Positions 52,616 to 61,458 of a stretch of 64,000 nucleotides of DNA are shown one piece after another; the first letter of the stretch is position 1, and every line of letters starts with the position of its first letter. A program made the translations under genes and the position numbers. The notes beneath the pieces are model-generated. The model saw only the letters and a list, made by a program, of their open reading frames with translations. It did not search any database and had not been told where the DNA came from. Source of the DNA: CAYNHQ01 sp964397255 (GTDB lineage Bacteria > Bdellovibrionota_G > JALEGL01 > DATDPG01); the NCBI GenBank assembly GCA_964397255.1, contig CAYNHQ010000007.1, positions 62,001 to 126,000 on the forward strand. Reading direction: 5' to 3'.

Positions 52616-55600
52616 GTGACCCGCCGGTTATTTCTCTCTTTCCTTTGTTTTCTTCTGGCCCTTGGGCCGATTCATCCCACATATGCCGATGAAGATGGGG
52701 ACTCCAACGGCACGTCACTCGGTGGCAACGACAGCAAGAAAGATTCCGCACGCGAGAAGAATCCTCAATATAGTCACCTTTTCGGCGGATCGAGCGCCTT
52801 CTCGATTCCTCTTTCGGTTTCCAAAGGCGCCGGAAGTTTGGCGCCTTCGCTTTCACTCGAGTATTCGAGTCTAAACGGCAATGGTTGGGTCGGCTGGGGC
52901 TGGGGGCTCGAGGTTGGCCGAATCGTTCGCAAGGCAAAGAAGAGCGGCGTACCTATATATGATAACCTGAACGACGGTGACGATGACGATAATATCGATA
53001 AGTTCGCCATCTCGGTCAACGGTATATCTTCCGACCTCGTCCGGCAGGGAGGAAATACCTCCCATGATTACAATACGAAGTTTGAAAGCTTCTACAAAAT
53101 TCAATCTTTCCCCGGAACAAAAAGTCGGTGGGAAGCCACCGCCCCGGATGGATCCAAATATGTCTTTGGTGAAAGTGTCGCCAAAAGTGGCGCCTCCAAC
53201 CAACAATTTTCATTTACCCATACTTGGTACCTGACCAAAATCATCAACACCAACGGCAATGAAATACGTTTCACGTACGATCGCCCGGCGGACACGACCA
53301 ACGGCGCACGATATTTAAAGCGAATTGATTACACGTATCAGTCGTCCGTGAGCACGACAAGCAGCGATCAGTACATTTTGTTCATTCGCGAAGCGCGTTC
53401 CGACACAAATGCCAACTATGCGATGGGCGGCCTTGTGAAATATGACGAAAGGCTCAAAGAAATTCAGATGTATTCCTATACAGGCCAACTCTTCAAAAAA
53501 TACTTGCTCGAATATCAAGACGGAAATCCACAAGTCAATTTTCAAAGCCCCTACTGCCGCCTCTGGAAAGTCACCGAGTATGGCAAGGACAACGCCACCT
53601 CACTTCCCTCTTTCGTCATTTCCTACACCGATCGGAACGCAGCGTTCACTGAAAACGCTTCCTGGGATCTACCCACGACACTGAACTTTTCTACGTCCTT
53701 CGGCAACGTCGACGGAGACGGCTTAGTCGACATCTCCCAAAGTAGCGCCACTTACGATTACGCCGGTTCTCGATCGGAAGCAAAGACGTGGTATCGAAAT
53801 ACGGGGGATGGGACATGGGAAACCAATTCTGTCTCCTCAGCCAAGACTTTCACGCGTCTATCGAACGTGAATGCCTTCGGCCCTCATCAGCATTTTTCAG
53901 ATGAAGCGCAGCTATTAGACGTCAATGGAGACGGCCTTGCTGATTTTGTTGATTCACCGAATGTTTACTTAAACCAAGGAAATGGCATCTGGTCAACAAC
54001 AGCCGATCCCGCCTGGGCGCTTCCTCTCCCTTTTCATTACGTTGCGAATTCGAATCCCAACTATCTCGGGCCGCCCTATCCCACATCTTGCGCATCCATC
54101 CACATTGGTACCTACAGCTGCCCCCTCGATTTGCAACATATGGGTGGTTCGGTGAGTTGTCCGTCGGTGGGGGCACAGGTTACTTACTGCGTATCAACGG
54201 GATGTTGCTACTCGAGTCAAACCTGTGGGGGAATATCTGATCCCGCCTGCCCGACAGGATATACTTGCGACAGTTTCCGAAGACTTTGTAAAGCGACGAG
54301 CTGTAACGGATGTACGTATGGAATCGGCCCTCCTGGATTCCCCAGTGGTGAAGTTTGCGCTGCGCAGCCTCCGGGTGATTGTGGTCAATACATTCATGTG
54401 ATGATGGCAACTGATTCCGGAGCCAGGTTCATGGACGTAAACGGCGATGGCTATCCCGATCAGGTAGTACGCAACGCTACACAGAATAAAGTTTACCTGA
54501 GCCAAGGCAACGGCACATTCGCACTGGATTCACGCACTTTGCCGGAGCAAATCACGTACAACAATGGTTATTCGCGCGGTTGGCTGGGCGTCGTATTCGC
54601 CGATGTGAATGGTGACGGCCTTGCTGATGTCATTAAGGGATATCAGGCGTCCGATGGAACTCAGACGAAGAAAGTCTACATAAATACAGGAAGCGGTTGG
54701 ACATACGACGCCACCTTTACCCTTCCGTATGTCCTTGTCGCGCAGGACAGCAATGGTGCTTCATGGGACGGAGGAGTTCGATTCACCGATATCAACGGAG
54801 ATGGAATTGACGATCTCCTCATTGGGAACGATTCGATAAGGGAGGTTTGGATTGGAACAGGGCGAGGCTGGACGAAGGTCAACATTTCGTCCGTCCTTCC
54901 TGTCGGGTTTGTGACAGGAAATCCGGCTCAAGACAATCAGACGCGCATCGTCGATGTCAACGGCGATGGAATGATAGATCTCATTCAAGCGAAGAGCGCT
55001 GCCCCTGCTGATAAACACACGTATCTATCGACCGGGCTTTATCCCAACTTACTCAAACAAGTCACACTTCCCACCGGTGGAAAAGTTTCTTTTGAGTATT
55101 CGCCCTCCACGCAGCTCAAAGACGCCTCCGGGAATTTCCTAAATCCCAATCTCCCAATGTCAAAACAAGTGGTGACCAAAATCACCGTCGACAATGGGCG
55201 AAATGTAACCAATAGCACTCGGTCTACTTTGATTTCATACAAAAACGGTAATTTCGATACTTCGGCACGGGAATTCGCCGGTTTCGGCGAAGTCACACAA
55301 ACCATGGCCGATCAAACCAAGGTGGTGACAACGTTTTACCAAAACCCCGAAAGCTGGCGGGGAAAAGAAGATACCGTGAAGATGCTCGATAGTCAGGGGA
55401 ACGAATTGAGAAAAGTGGTATCCACCTATCAGGCCGATACCGTAGCGCCTTATTTCACCCCGATCATTCAGTCGGATTCGTATGAAACCAGCTACAATCC
55501 TACTGTCACCATTCACACACGGGAAACGTATGATTACGACTCGTATGGCAACAACACGCGTGCCGTGATGTATGGCGATTATGACAAGACGGGAGATGAG

Positions 55601-57640
55601 CGAACGCTCTTTAATGAATTCTATCCCAACGCCACCAAGTGGATCGTTCAGGCGCCTGCATTAAAAAACGAACTCTACGATGGCATCGTTGGGACGGGCA
55701 CCGGAAGCAATTATTTTTCGCGTGAAGAGCTCACATTTCAGGGAAATACAAACTACGACCAGCAACCGAACAATGTTCGTGTGGCGAAGTCTCTGGCCCG
55801 AGGCTCCGACGGCAAACTCGCCTGGACGGAAAACACACTTTTCGATTCATTCGGAAATATTTTGGAATCAAAAGATGCATTGACCCGAATAGTACAAACC
55901 CTGTTTGATACAGCCGGTCGTTTTCCGACACAAGTTACAAATGCATTGAACCAAAGAGCAAATTCTCAATTTGATTACCACGGCAATCTGATTTTGGCGA
56001 CGGACGTCAATCAAATTCAAACCTCGGAAATTTACGATGCTCTTCACCGACCCACACAAATCACTTCGGGGCCGACGGTTTCGACCACTTCGTACAACAA
56101 TTGGGGAGACCCGAACAACCAGTACACGCACAAGACCAGCAAACATGATGGGTCACTCACACTCTGGACCGATGAATATTTCGACGGGCTTGGACGTACG
56201 TACAGAACCATTAAGAATGGCATCGACTCGAACCACGACGTCTTTATTCGTGCCGAGTTCGACAACATGGGCCGCCCCTACCGAACCTATTTGCCCGTAT
56301 TCAGAACTGACTACAGCCCCACTGGTAATGGAAAAGGATTTCTTGAAACCCAGTACGATGCGTTGAGCAGGCCCGTTAAAGTCATCAAGCCCGACAAGTC
56401 AGTTGTAACGACCACCTATTCCGGCTGGGTCACCACCGTGACGGATGAAAAAGGAATTCAAAAGGATTTCGAGAAAGACGCGTATGGAAACGTCGTCAAA
56501 ATCACCGAACACACCTCAAATGGAAATCTGGTGACGACGTATGAATACGACATGGCTAATCAGCTCATCGAAGTGAGGGATCCTGTCCAAGTAAACAACC
56601 CAAGCTGTAGCGACTCCGACCCAACGACGTTTTGCAATTCAATTCAAATTTCCTGGGACAAGCTGGGGCACAAAACGCAAATGATCGATCCAGATATGGG
56701 CACCTGGAAATATACGTATGATACCGTGGGAAACTTAACAGACATCATCGATGCGAAGGGATGTTGGATGCATATGTCTTACGATTCCCTCAATCGATTG
56801 ACGATGAAAAGCGACCAGCATTCGTTGCTTCCTTCGGGGGCGTTGGCCTGCGATCACGTCACGTATACGCGGAACTACGACGAGCCTACCTCCTCTATTC
56901 AGACCTGCAGCACTTCCAAAATTGGGGGGATTAGTTGCGGCCCCACATCCCGCGGGAAGGCCATTGGTAAAGTAACCTCTGAGGTCGGGCCCAATTACTC
57001 ACGCGAATTTTTCTACCAGAGCCCCGATGGATTGGGCCGGTTGAGTCGTGACGATACAAACATTGATGGAGTTATCGTTACAAACTTGTACGCATACAAT
57101 ATCGACGGATCCCTGAGCAAAACGACACTGAATGCGAATGATGCGGCAAACAAAATCGATGTAAATTACACGTATGATGCCGCCGGCGAGATTGTCAGTG
57201 TTTCTCGAATCAATGCCGCGGGATCAACTCAAACCATTCTTTCGAGCGTTACACGAAACGCGAATGGTCAGCCCACCAACAAAACATTCGGCAATAACGT
57301 TCAGACCAACATGGAATACTATGACGTAGACGCAAAAGATCACCGGTTGAAAAAATTGGTGACTACGAACGCCCAAGGGGAAATTCAGCACTACGAGTAC
57401 CAGTACGACACCAAGGGAAATCTAACCCAAATCTACAACGCCAAACTGAATGCGGATCTCACGGTTACGCCCCAATACAAGAATTATCTCTATGACAATC
57501 TCGACCGCTTGATTCACGGAGGGGTGGATACCAATCCCATTGAGTACCAGTACGATCCACTCGGAAATATCACTCAATTAAAAAGCATTACCAACGGCTA
57601 CCGCCCATTTAACCGCTCACCCCAGGATGATCCCTATTAG
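52616..57640 (+). CDS. giant exported SpvB/FG-GAP/YD-repeat (RHS, Tc-toxin B-like) protein
   Basis: A 1674-residue protein with a Sec signal peptide (LFLSFLCFLLALGPIHPTYA). Residues of about 55-330 match the SpvB/TcaC N-terminal domain (AFSIPLSVSKGAGSLAPSL). FG-GAP repeats follow, with DVNGDG-type calcium loops near 364, 435, 606, 662, 725 and 780. A cysteine-rich insertion (14 Cys in about 110 residues, about 490-595) splits them. A TcdB-like middle and many YD repeats (YDALHRPTQIT, YDMANQLIEV, YDPLGNITQL) fill the rest. It stops at PQDDPY, where a normal RHS protein would go on to the core and toxin; the next gene supplies these. The start is GTG 52616. Confidence 0.9.
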   Translation: MTRRLFLSFLCFLLALGPIHPTYADEDGDSNGTSLGGNDSKKDSAREKNPQYSHLFGGSSAFSIPLSVSKGAGSLAPSLSLEYSSLNGNGWVGWGWGLEVGRIVRKAKKSGVPIYDNLNDGDDDDNIDKFAISVNGISSDLVRQGGNTSHDYNTKFESFYKIQSFPGTKSRWEATAPDGSKYVFGESVAKSGASNQQFSFTHTWYLTKIINTNGNEIRFTYDRPADTTNGARYLKRIDYTYQSSVSTTSSDQYILFIREARSDTNANYAMGGLVKYDERLKEIQMYSYTGQLFKKYLLEYQDGNPQVNFQSPYCRLWKVTEYGKDNATSLPSFVISYTDRNAAFTENASWDLPTTLNFSTSFGNVDGDGLVDISQSSATYDYAGSRSEAKTWYRNTGDGTWETNSVSSAKTFTRLSNVNAFGPHQHFSDEAQLLDVNGDGLADFVDSPNVYLNQGNGIWSTTADPAWALPLPFHYVANSNPNYLGPPYPTSCASIHIGTYSCPLDLQHMGGSVSCPSVGAQVTYCVSTGCCYSSQTCGGISDPACPTGYTCDSFRRLCKATSCNGCTYGIGPPGFPSGEVCAAQPPGDCGQYIHVMMATDSGARFMDVNGDGYPDQVVRNATQNKVYLSQGNGTFALDSRTLPEQITYNNGYSRGWLGVVFADVNGDGLADVIKGYQASDGTQTKKVYINTGSGWTYDATFTLPYVLVAQDSNGASWDGGVRFTDINGDGIDDLLIGNDSIREVWIGTGRGWTKVNISSVLPVGFVTGNPAQDNQTRIVDVNGDGMIDLIQAKSAAPADKHTYLSTGLYPNLLKQVTLPTGGKVSFEYSPSTQLKDASGNFLNPNLPMSKQVVTKITVDNGRNVTNSTRSTLISYKNGNFDTSAREFAGFGEVTQTMADQTKVVTTFYQNPESWRGKEDTVKMLDSQGNELRKVVSTYQADTVAPYFTPIIQSDSYETSYNPTVTIHTRETYDYDSYGNNTRAVMYGDYDKTGDERTLFNEFYPNATKWIVQAPALKNELYDGIVGTGTGSNYFSREELTFQGNTNYDQQPNNVRVAKSLARGSDGKLAWTENTLFDSFGNILESKDALTRIVQTLFDTAGRFPTQVTNALNQRANSQFDYHGNLILATDVNQIQTSEIYDALHRPTQITSGPTVSTTSYNNWGDPNNQYTHKTSKHDGSLTLWTDEYFDGLGRTYRTIKNGIDSNHDVFIRAEFDNMGRPYRTYLPVFRTDYSPTGNGKGFLETQYDALSRPVKVIKPDKSVVTTTYSGWVTTVTDEKGIQKDFEKDAYGNVVKITEHTSNGNLVTTYEYDMANQLIEVRDPVQVNNPSCSDSDPTTFCNSIQISWDKLGHKTQMIDPDMGTWKYTYDTVGNLTDIIDAKGCWMHMSYDSLNRLTMKSDQHSLLPSGALACDHVTYTRNYDEPTSSIQTCSTSKIGGISCGPTSRGKAIGKVTSEVGPNYSREFFYQSPDGLGRLSRDDTNIDGVIVTNLYAYNIDGSLSKTTLNANDAANKIDVNYTYDAAGEIVSVSRINAAGSTQTILSSVTRNANGQPTNKTFGNNVQTNMEYYDVDAKDHRLKKLVTTNAQGEIQHYEYQYDTKGNLTQIYNAKLNADLTVTPQYKNYLYDNLDRLIHGGVDTNPIEYQYDPLGNITQLKSITNGYRPFNRSPQDDPY

Positions 57641-57648
57641 GAGAGACT

Positions 57649-59853
57649 GTGAAGGGGGTTGTAAGGTTTGTTTTATTAGCAAATCTAATTCTTGGGTCCG
57701 GTGTTTTTGCCGCGTGTCCCAATCCGGACGGCTGTAATCCGGATCCCATGTTGAACCCGCCCAGTACACCTTCGGGTGTGGCAGCCACTTGGTGGTACAC
57801 GCCGGAAGTCAATTTAAGTTGGAATGCTTCCACCAGCCCAGGCGGTTATTCCATTACGTATGGAGTGTATCGTTCCACCACGTCTCCGGTTTCCCTTGTC
57901 GTAGGCAATCGAATCGCCTCCGTTTCTTCAACTTCCTATCGGGATCTGTCGGTTACGACCAATGTCACGTACTACTACAAAGTCCTCGCATCAGATGCCA
58001 ACGGCGACAGTCCTCCTTCGAATGAAGTAAACGCAAGACCCCTTCCCTGGCCTCCCCTTCCATCGATCTCCGGACTTGTCGCAACGTCCCCATCGTATAC
58101 GCAGATCAATCTCACCTGGAATTCAGTTTCGTATCCTTCGGGAGAAGCCTACAAAGTCTACCGGTCAACAACATCAGGATTTACGCCCGGTTCTTCCACG
58201 TTTCTCGCTCAAACGAATGTGGCTTCGTATTCCGATCGATCGGCTTCGGGGACATACTATTACAAAGTGACCTTTCTCAATGATGACAACGGCGCTGAAG
58301 GACTGGCTTCCAACCAAGTCAGTGCCACAACATCGGCTCCTGCCGTCATCAATTACAATTACGGAGGATCATATGGAGGTCCTCATGCCTTAACCTCCGA
58401 TGGTTCTCGAACGTTTTACTACGATGCCAATGGAAATATCTCTCAGAGAAGTAAGCCCTCCTCTTCCGATACCTGCTTTAGCTACGTCCTTTCCAATAAG
58501 CTCCAAGAAGTCAAAAACGGTTCGGGCTGTGCCACCAAAATCGCCACGTATTTCTATGACATGGATGGCAATCGAATTGAAAAGGTGGTGTACGGCAGCA
58601 ATCAAACGACGCGTTTCTTTCCTTCCGTAGACATGGAAGGAAGCAATCTCAAATACTACTACTCGGGCGGAGGGATGAGACTGGCGGAGGAAGGACCCAA
58701 CGGCTTCTACTTCTATCATGGCGATCATTTAGCCAGTACCAGTGTGTTAACCAGACTCGATGGCACAAGGGCCAAAGAAATCACCTACTATCCCTTTGGA
58801 GCGGTAGAGAGTGAAACCACGTTTACCGGAAGTGATCCGGGAGACACCAATCACAAATACAACGATAAGTTTCACGACAAGGAAACCAACTATTATGACT
58901 ACGGCGCTCGTTTCTATGATGCCAGTTTAGGACGATTTACCGTTCCCGACACCGTCGTCCCAAGTGCCACAAGTTCCCAATCTCTCAATCGCTACGCGTA
59001 CGTTGAGAACAATCCCCTCAAATACGTCGATCCCTCGGGACATGAAGGAGAGGCGGCACCGGCCGCTTCCACGCCACCACTTATTCCAGCTCATGATCCA
59101 ACGGGAGCCACGGCGGACGACATCCCGACGCAACCAGGAGACTTATGCAATACGGGCACCGACAACGAAACGATGGCGGATGAACATGTGGTCGCAGCTC
59201 GCGAGATCAATCAAGAAAAAGCTGGAATAGAAAGCGTGCGAGCCCACACGAATCGAGAAACCTGGGCGGAAGAAAGCACGGCCGCACTTGGAAGCGTAAT
59301 GAAAGAGGGAGCAATCGCGCTGGCGACTATCGGCTTGGGCGGCGCAATGAAAGGCTTAATGGCGGCCGAGGAAATCGCGACTTCAGCAGAAGTTGAAGTC
59401 AAAGGAAACCTCATTGGGAGAGGTTCGTTAACAAATGTTTTTCATGAAGAAGGTGCCTCGGTAGTGCAGAAGGTGCCAATATCACAGGACACTGCTACGG
59501 GTGTTAGCAAAAGTGTCGCCGCATTGAGGGACTTGCAGGACGTGAGTTTTGTCGACCTGAGGGGAAGCCCGCTCATGGTTCGCGTTCATCAAATGTCCCA
59601 TATTGGGGTAACGGGGGAAGGTCTCCCCGTATTCGAACAAACCTTGGCCCCCGGCATGCGCGCAGACAGGTATTTTGAGTCTCTCCGCTCAGCGGACGAG
59701 ATGATCAATTTCCGTGAAGAGTTTTGGACCATCGCGCGCCGAGCTGAAAATTTCGGCGTGAGTGACATAAAGCCACTCAATGTGAATATCGAACTCACTC
59801 GAGCCGGACGCGTCTATCACATCTTCGATGCCATGAAAATGAGAATGGAATGA
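57649..59853 (+). CDS. exported FN3-RHS core protein with kinase-like C-terminal tip
   Basis: Second half of the split RHS system, 734 residues, starting at GTG 57649 with AGGAGAG just upstream, 8 bases after the large gene. Signal peptide, then two FN3 domains (about 37-125 and 134-228), YD repeats (YDANGNISQ) and the RHS-associated core (about 353-466: YHGDHLASTSVLTRLDG, YYDYGARFYD, NRYAYVENNPLKYVDPSG). The tip (467-734) has, from about 587, a glycine-rich loop (LIGRGSLTNVF), a VVQKVP Lys, a hinge-like FEQTLAPGM, DIKPLN at 706-711 and IFD near the end. Spacing fits a small protein kinase fold. It ends soon after the DFG-like position. No immunity gene follows on this strand. Kinase fold is inference. 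Confidence 0.8.
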   Translation: MKGVVRFVLLANLILGSGVFAACPNPDGCNPDPMLNPPSTPSGVAATWWYTPEVNLSWNASTSPGGYSITYGVYRSTTSPVSLVVGNRIASVSSTSYRDLSVTTNVTYYYKVLASDANGDSPPSNEVNARPLPWPPLPSISGLVATSPSYTQINLTWNSVSYPSGEAYKVYRSTTSGFTPGSSTFLAQTNVASYSDRSASGTYYYKVTFLNDDNGAEGLASNQVSATTSAPAVINYNYGGSYGGPHALTSDGSRTFYYDANGNISQRSKPSSSDTCFSYVLSNKLQEVKNGSGCATKIATYFYDMDGNRIEKVVYGSNQTTRFFPSVDMEGSNLKYYYSGGGMRLAEEGPNGFYFYHGDHLASTSVLTRLDGTRAKEITYYPFGAVESETTFTGSDPGDTNHKYNDKFHDKETNYYDYGARFYDASLGRFTVPDTVVPSATSSQSLNRYAYVENNPLKYVDPSGHEGEAAPAASTPPLIPAHDPTGATADDIPTQPGDLCNTGTDNETMADEHVVAAREINQEKAGIESVRAHTNRETWAEESTAALGSVMKEGAIALATIGLGGAMKGLMAAEEIATSAEVEVKGNLIGRGSLTNVFHEEGASVVQKVPISQDTATGVSKSVAALRDLQDVSFVDLRGSPLMVRVHQMSHIGVTGEGLPVFEQTLAPGMRADRYFESLRSADEMINFREEFWTIARRAENFGVSDIKPLNVNIELTRAGRVYHIFDAMKMRME
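57709..59110 (+). repeat. RHS cassette duplication, copy A
   Basis: About 1.4 kb paralogous to 61546-62947, offset 3837 bases. The first FN3 domain (about 57709-58050) and the RHS core (about 58370-59060) are nearly identical by eye at DNA level. The second FN3 and the tip diverge strongly, giving a mosaic with sharp borders. Confidence 0.85.
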
Positions 59854-59951
59854 ATCAATTTTTTCGATTTACGAGATTAATTTTTTCATATTCCTAAAAA
59901 AGAAATCTATCGGAATGATGGAAATTCCATGTTTTCTTATAGCGCGATGAC

Positions 59952-60764
59952 CTACTTCGCGAATTGCAAAAACACTTCCGGATAGCGACGGAGCCAGTCG
60001 GCCTCGGAGGAATCCTCGAGAAACGCCTCGATATCTTCGAGAATCGATTTTCCTGAAACACCCTCCATTCGATTTTCCACAGCTTGAAGCAAATCTTTGC
60101 GATTTTGAATTTTCTTAACTTTCTCGCCCGCTGTGTGCAACCCGGCATTGAGGTACGTAAAATTGCAGGACGTTTCCCTGCGCAAATACCAGATCAAATC
60201 GTAACAATCCCTGCCTAAAACCTGCGGCCGCAACATGAGCGCCAACACCTTGCCAGCAAAAAGCGTGCTCTCATTGTGTTTCAGCAGAGGAAAAAGCTCA
60301 TTGTGGCGAGACAGAAAATATTCCTCACGATCTCCTCGTTTAATTGGGGGTGGATGATTGTCCACCTCCAGCTTGATGTGCAACTTTTGCCCGGGGCGAT
60401 CGGATAGCCCGATCGGTTCCAGCGGAAACCGGACAAACGACCGGCTCACCGTTTTTTCTCCCTTTACCGCCACTTCCACCGGAAGGCCGAGCTCTTTGAG
60501 GCGCCGATCAATAAAGTTATTGAGAGCTTCAAAGGAATATCTTTTTGAGTGGGCATCGAGTGAAAAGTCGAGATCTTCGGAAAAACGCTTCAAGTTGTAA
60601 CAAAGCCGAAGGCATGTGCCCCCCATGAACGAGAGATCGCGGCCAAAAGGCGATTGATAGATTGCTTTCAAAATCAACACCTGCAGATATTCTCTGGCGA
60701 TGTTGGTCGCCCACTGTTTTCCGCGCGATAGGCTTTGATCAATCAGCATCAAAAGTTGTTGCAT
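59952..60764 (-). CDS. AbiEii-type nucleotidyltransferase toxin
   Basis: About 270 residues. FMGGTCLRLCYNLKRFSEDLDFSLDA contains the GG-T/S and D-x-D motifs of the nucleotidyltransferase fold in the AbiEii/AbiGii family. This is the toxin of the AbiE abortive-infection (type IV toxin-antitoxin) system. The start overlaps the antitoxin stop by 26 bases, normal for this pair. It lies between two RHS cassettes, on the opposite strand. Confidence 0.92.
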   Translation of the reverse strand: MQQLLMLIDQSLSRGKQWATNIAREYLQVLILKAIYQSPFGRDLSFMGGTCLRLCYNLKRFSEDLDFSLDAHSKRYSFEALNNFIDRRLKELGLPVEVAVKGEKTVSRSFVRFPLEPIGLSDRPGQKLHIKLEVDNHPPPIKRGDREEYFLSRHNELFPLLKHNESTLFAGKVLALMLRPQVLGRDCYDLIWYLRRETSCNFTYLNAGLHTAGEKVKKIQNRKDLLQAVENRMEGVSGKSILEDIEAFLEDSSEADWLRRYPEVFLQFAK

Positions 60765-61344
60765 ATTTTTTTACCTCCTCTAAGAGGTTCGACACTTCCG
60801 GACTCTTAAAAAGATTTGCGAACTGCCTCGCCTTTCGAAAATTGAATTTTCCTAAGTTCTGCCACCGAAGGTTTTTAAAAGTTTCCGGTGACGTCACCAG
60901 TGTTCTGCGATGGATATAAAGGTAATCCACCACCGCCTTCTCAAACGTGGCGATCAGCGTCTTCGGATCAAATCCAATAAATCCTTCCTGTGGAATGTGG
61001 CGAAATCCGAACCTCCCGCAGGGCGTTTGAAAGTTTCGTGTGGGGCGGATCGTAACGGAGGTGACCGCGAATGGAACATCCGGAATGACTCCGTACATTG
61101 AAAGAGCACTTTCAAGACTGACATAGGCAGGCGGATAGAGCGCTGAAAGGATCTCCGCCGTCTGCGGCACCTCTCCGGCAAACGCATAGACGCCTCTTCG
61201 AAGACCTACAATCTCTCCGGCTTTTTTCCAGAGATGAAGCTGTAGTTTGAGTGTGCTTGCCGGTGTTTCGAAGGCAACGGTCTTGGCCTCGTTCCAGCTA
61301 AACACATTCTTTTTCATTCGTTTTTGAAAAGCTCGATACTTCAT
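60739..61344 (-). CDS. AbiEi-type antitoxin
   Basis: A 201-residue protein matching the AbiEi antitoxin layout: an N-terminal winged-helix part (WNEAKTVAFETPASTLKLQLHLWKKAGEIVGLRRGVYAF) and a C-terminal domain with PPAYVSLESALSMYGVIPD. The first gene of the pair, it represses its own promoter in known systems. An AT-rich palindrome lies directly upstream of the ATG at 61344. Confidence 0.9.
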   Translation of the reverse strand: MKYRAFQKRMKKNVFSWNEAKTVAFETPASTLKLQLHLWKKAGEIVGLRRGVYAFAGEVPQTAEILSALYPPAYVSLESALSMYGVIPDVPFAVTSVTIRPTRNFQTPCGRFGFRHIPQEGFIGFDPKTLIATFEKAVVDYLYIHRRTLVTSPETFKNLRWQNLGKFNFRKARQFANLFKSPEVSNLLEEVKKYATTFDAD

Positions 61345-61351
61345 TTCAATA

Positions 61352-61368
61352 ATTATAATATTATATAA
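61352..61368 (-). promoter_or_regulatory. AT-rich palindrome, probable AbiE promoter/operator
   Basis: A 12-base perfect palindrome TATAATATTATA (61354-61365), with two TATAAT elements reading toward the AbiEi ATG 7 to 15 bases away. AbiEi antitoxins bind inverted repeats in their promoter, so this may be the operator. Confidence 0.45.
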
Positions 61369-61458
61369 CTATTAAAATTACTATACGATGACGTGACAGC
61401 ATGGGTATCACCCTAATATCATGAGACTTTCTGAAGACTTTCCGGATTGTTTTGAGGG

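Noticed and set aside
55235..56366. Several 90-110-codon frames within the large RHS gene
   Set aside because: All overlap a continuous, well-motivated frame and show no independent start signals.
57649..57760. Second RHS gene as a frameshifted continuation of the first
   Set aside because: It has its own signal peptide, ribosome-binding site and two FN3 domains, and the same start is repeated in the paralogue at 61459.
59854..59951. Immunity gene after the kinase-like tip
   Set aside because: Fewer than 100 bases, AT-rich, no open frame with a ribosome-binding site on either strand.
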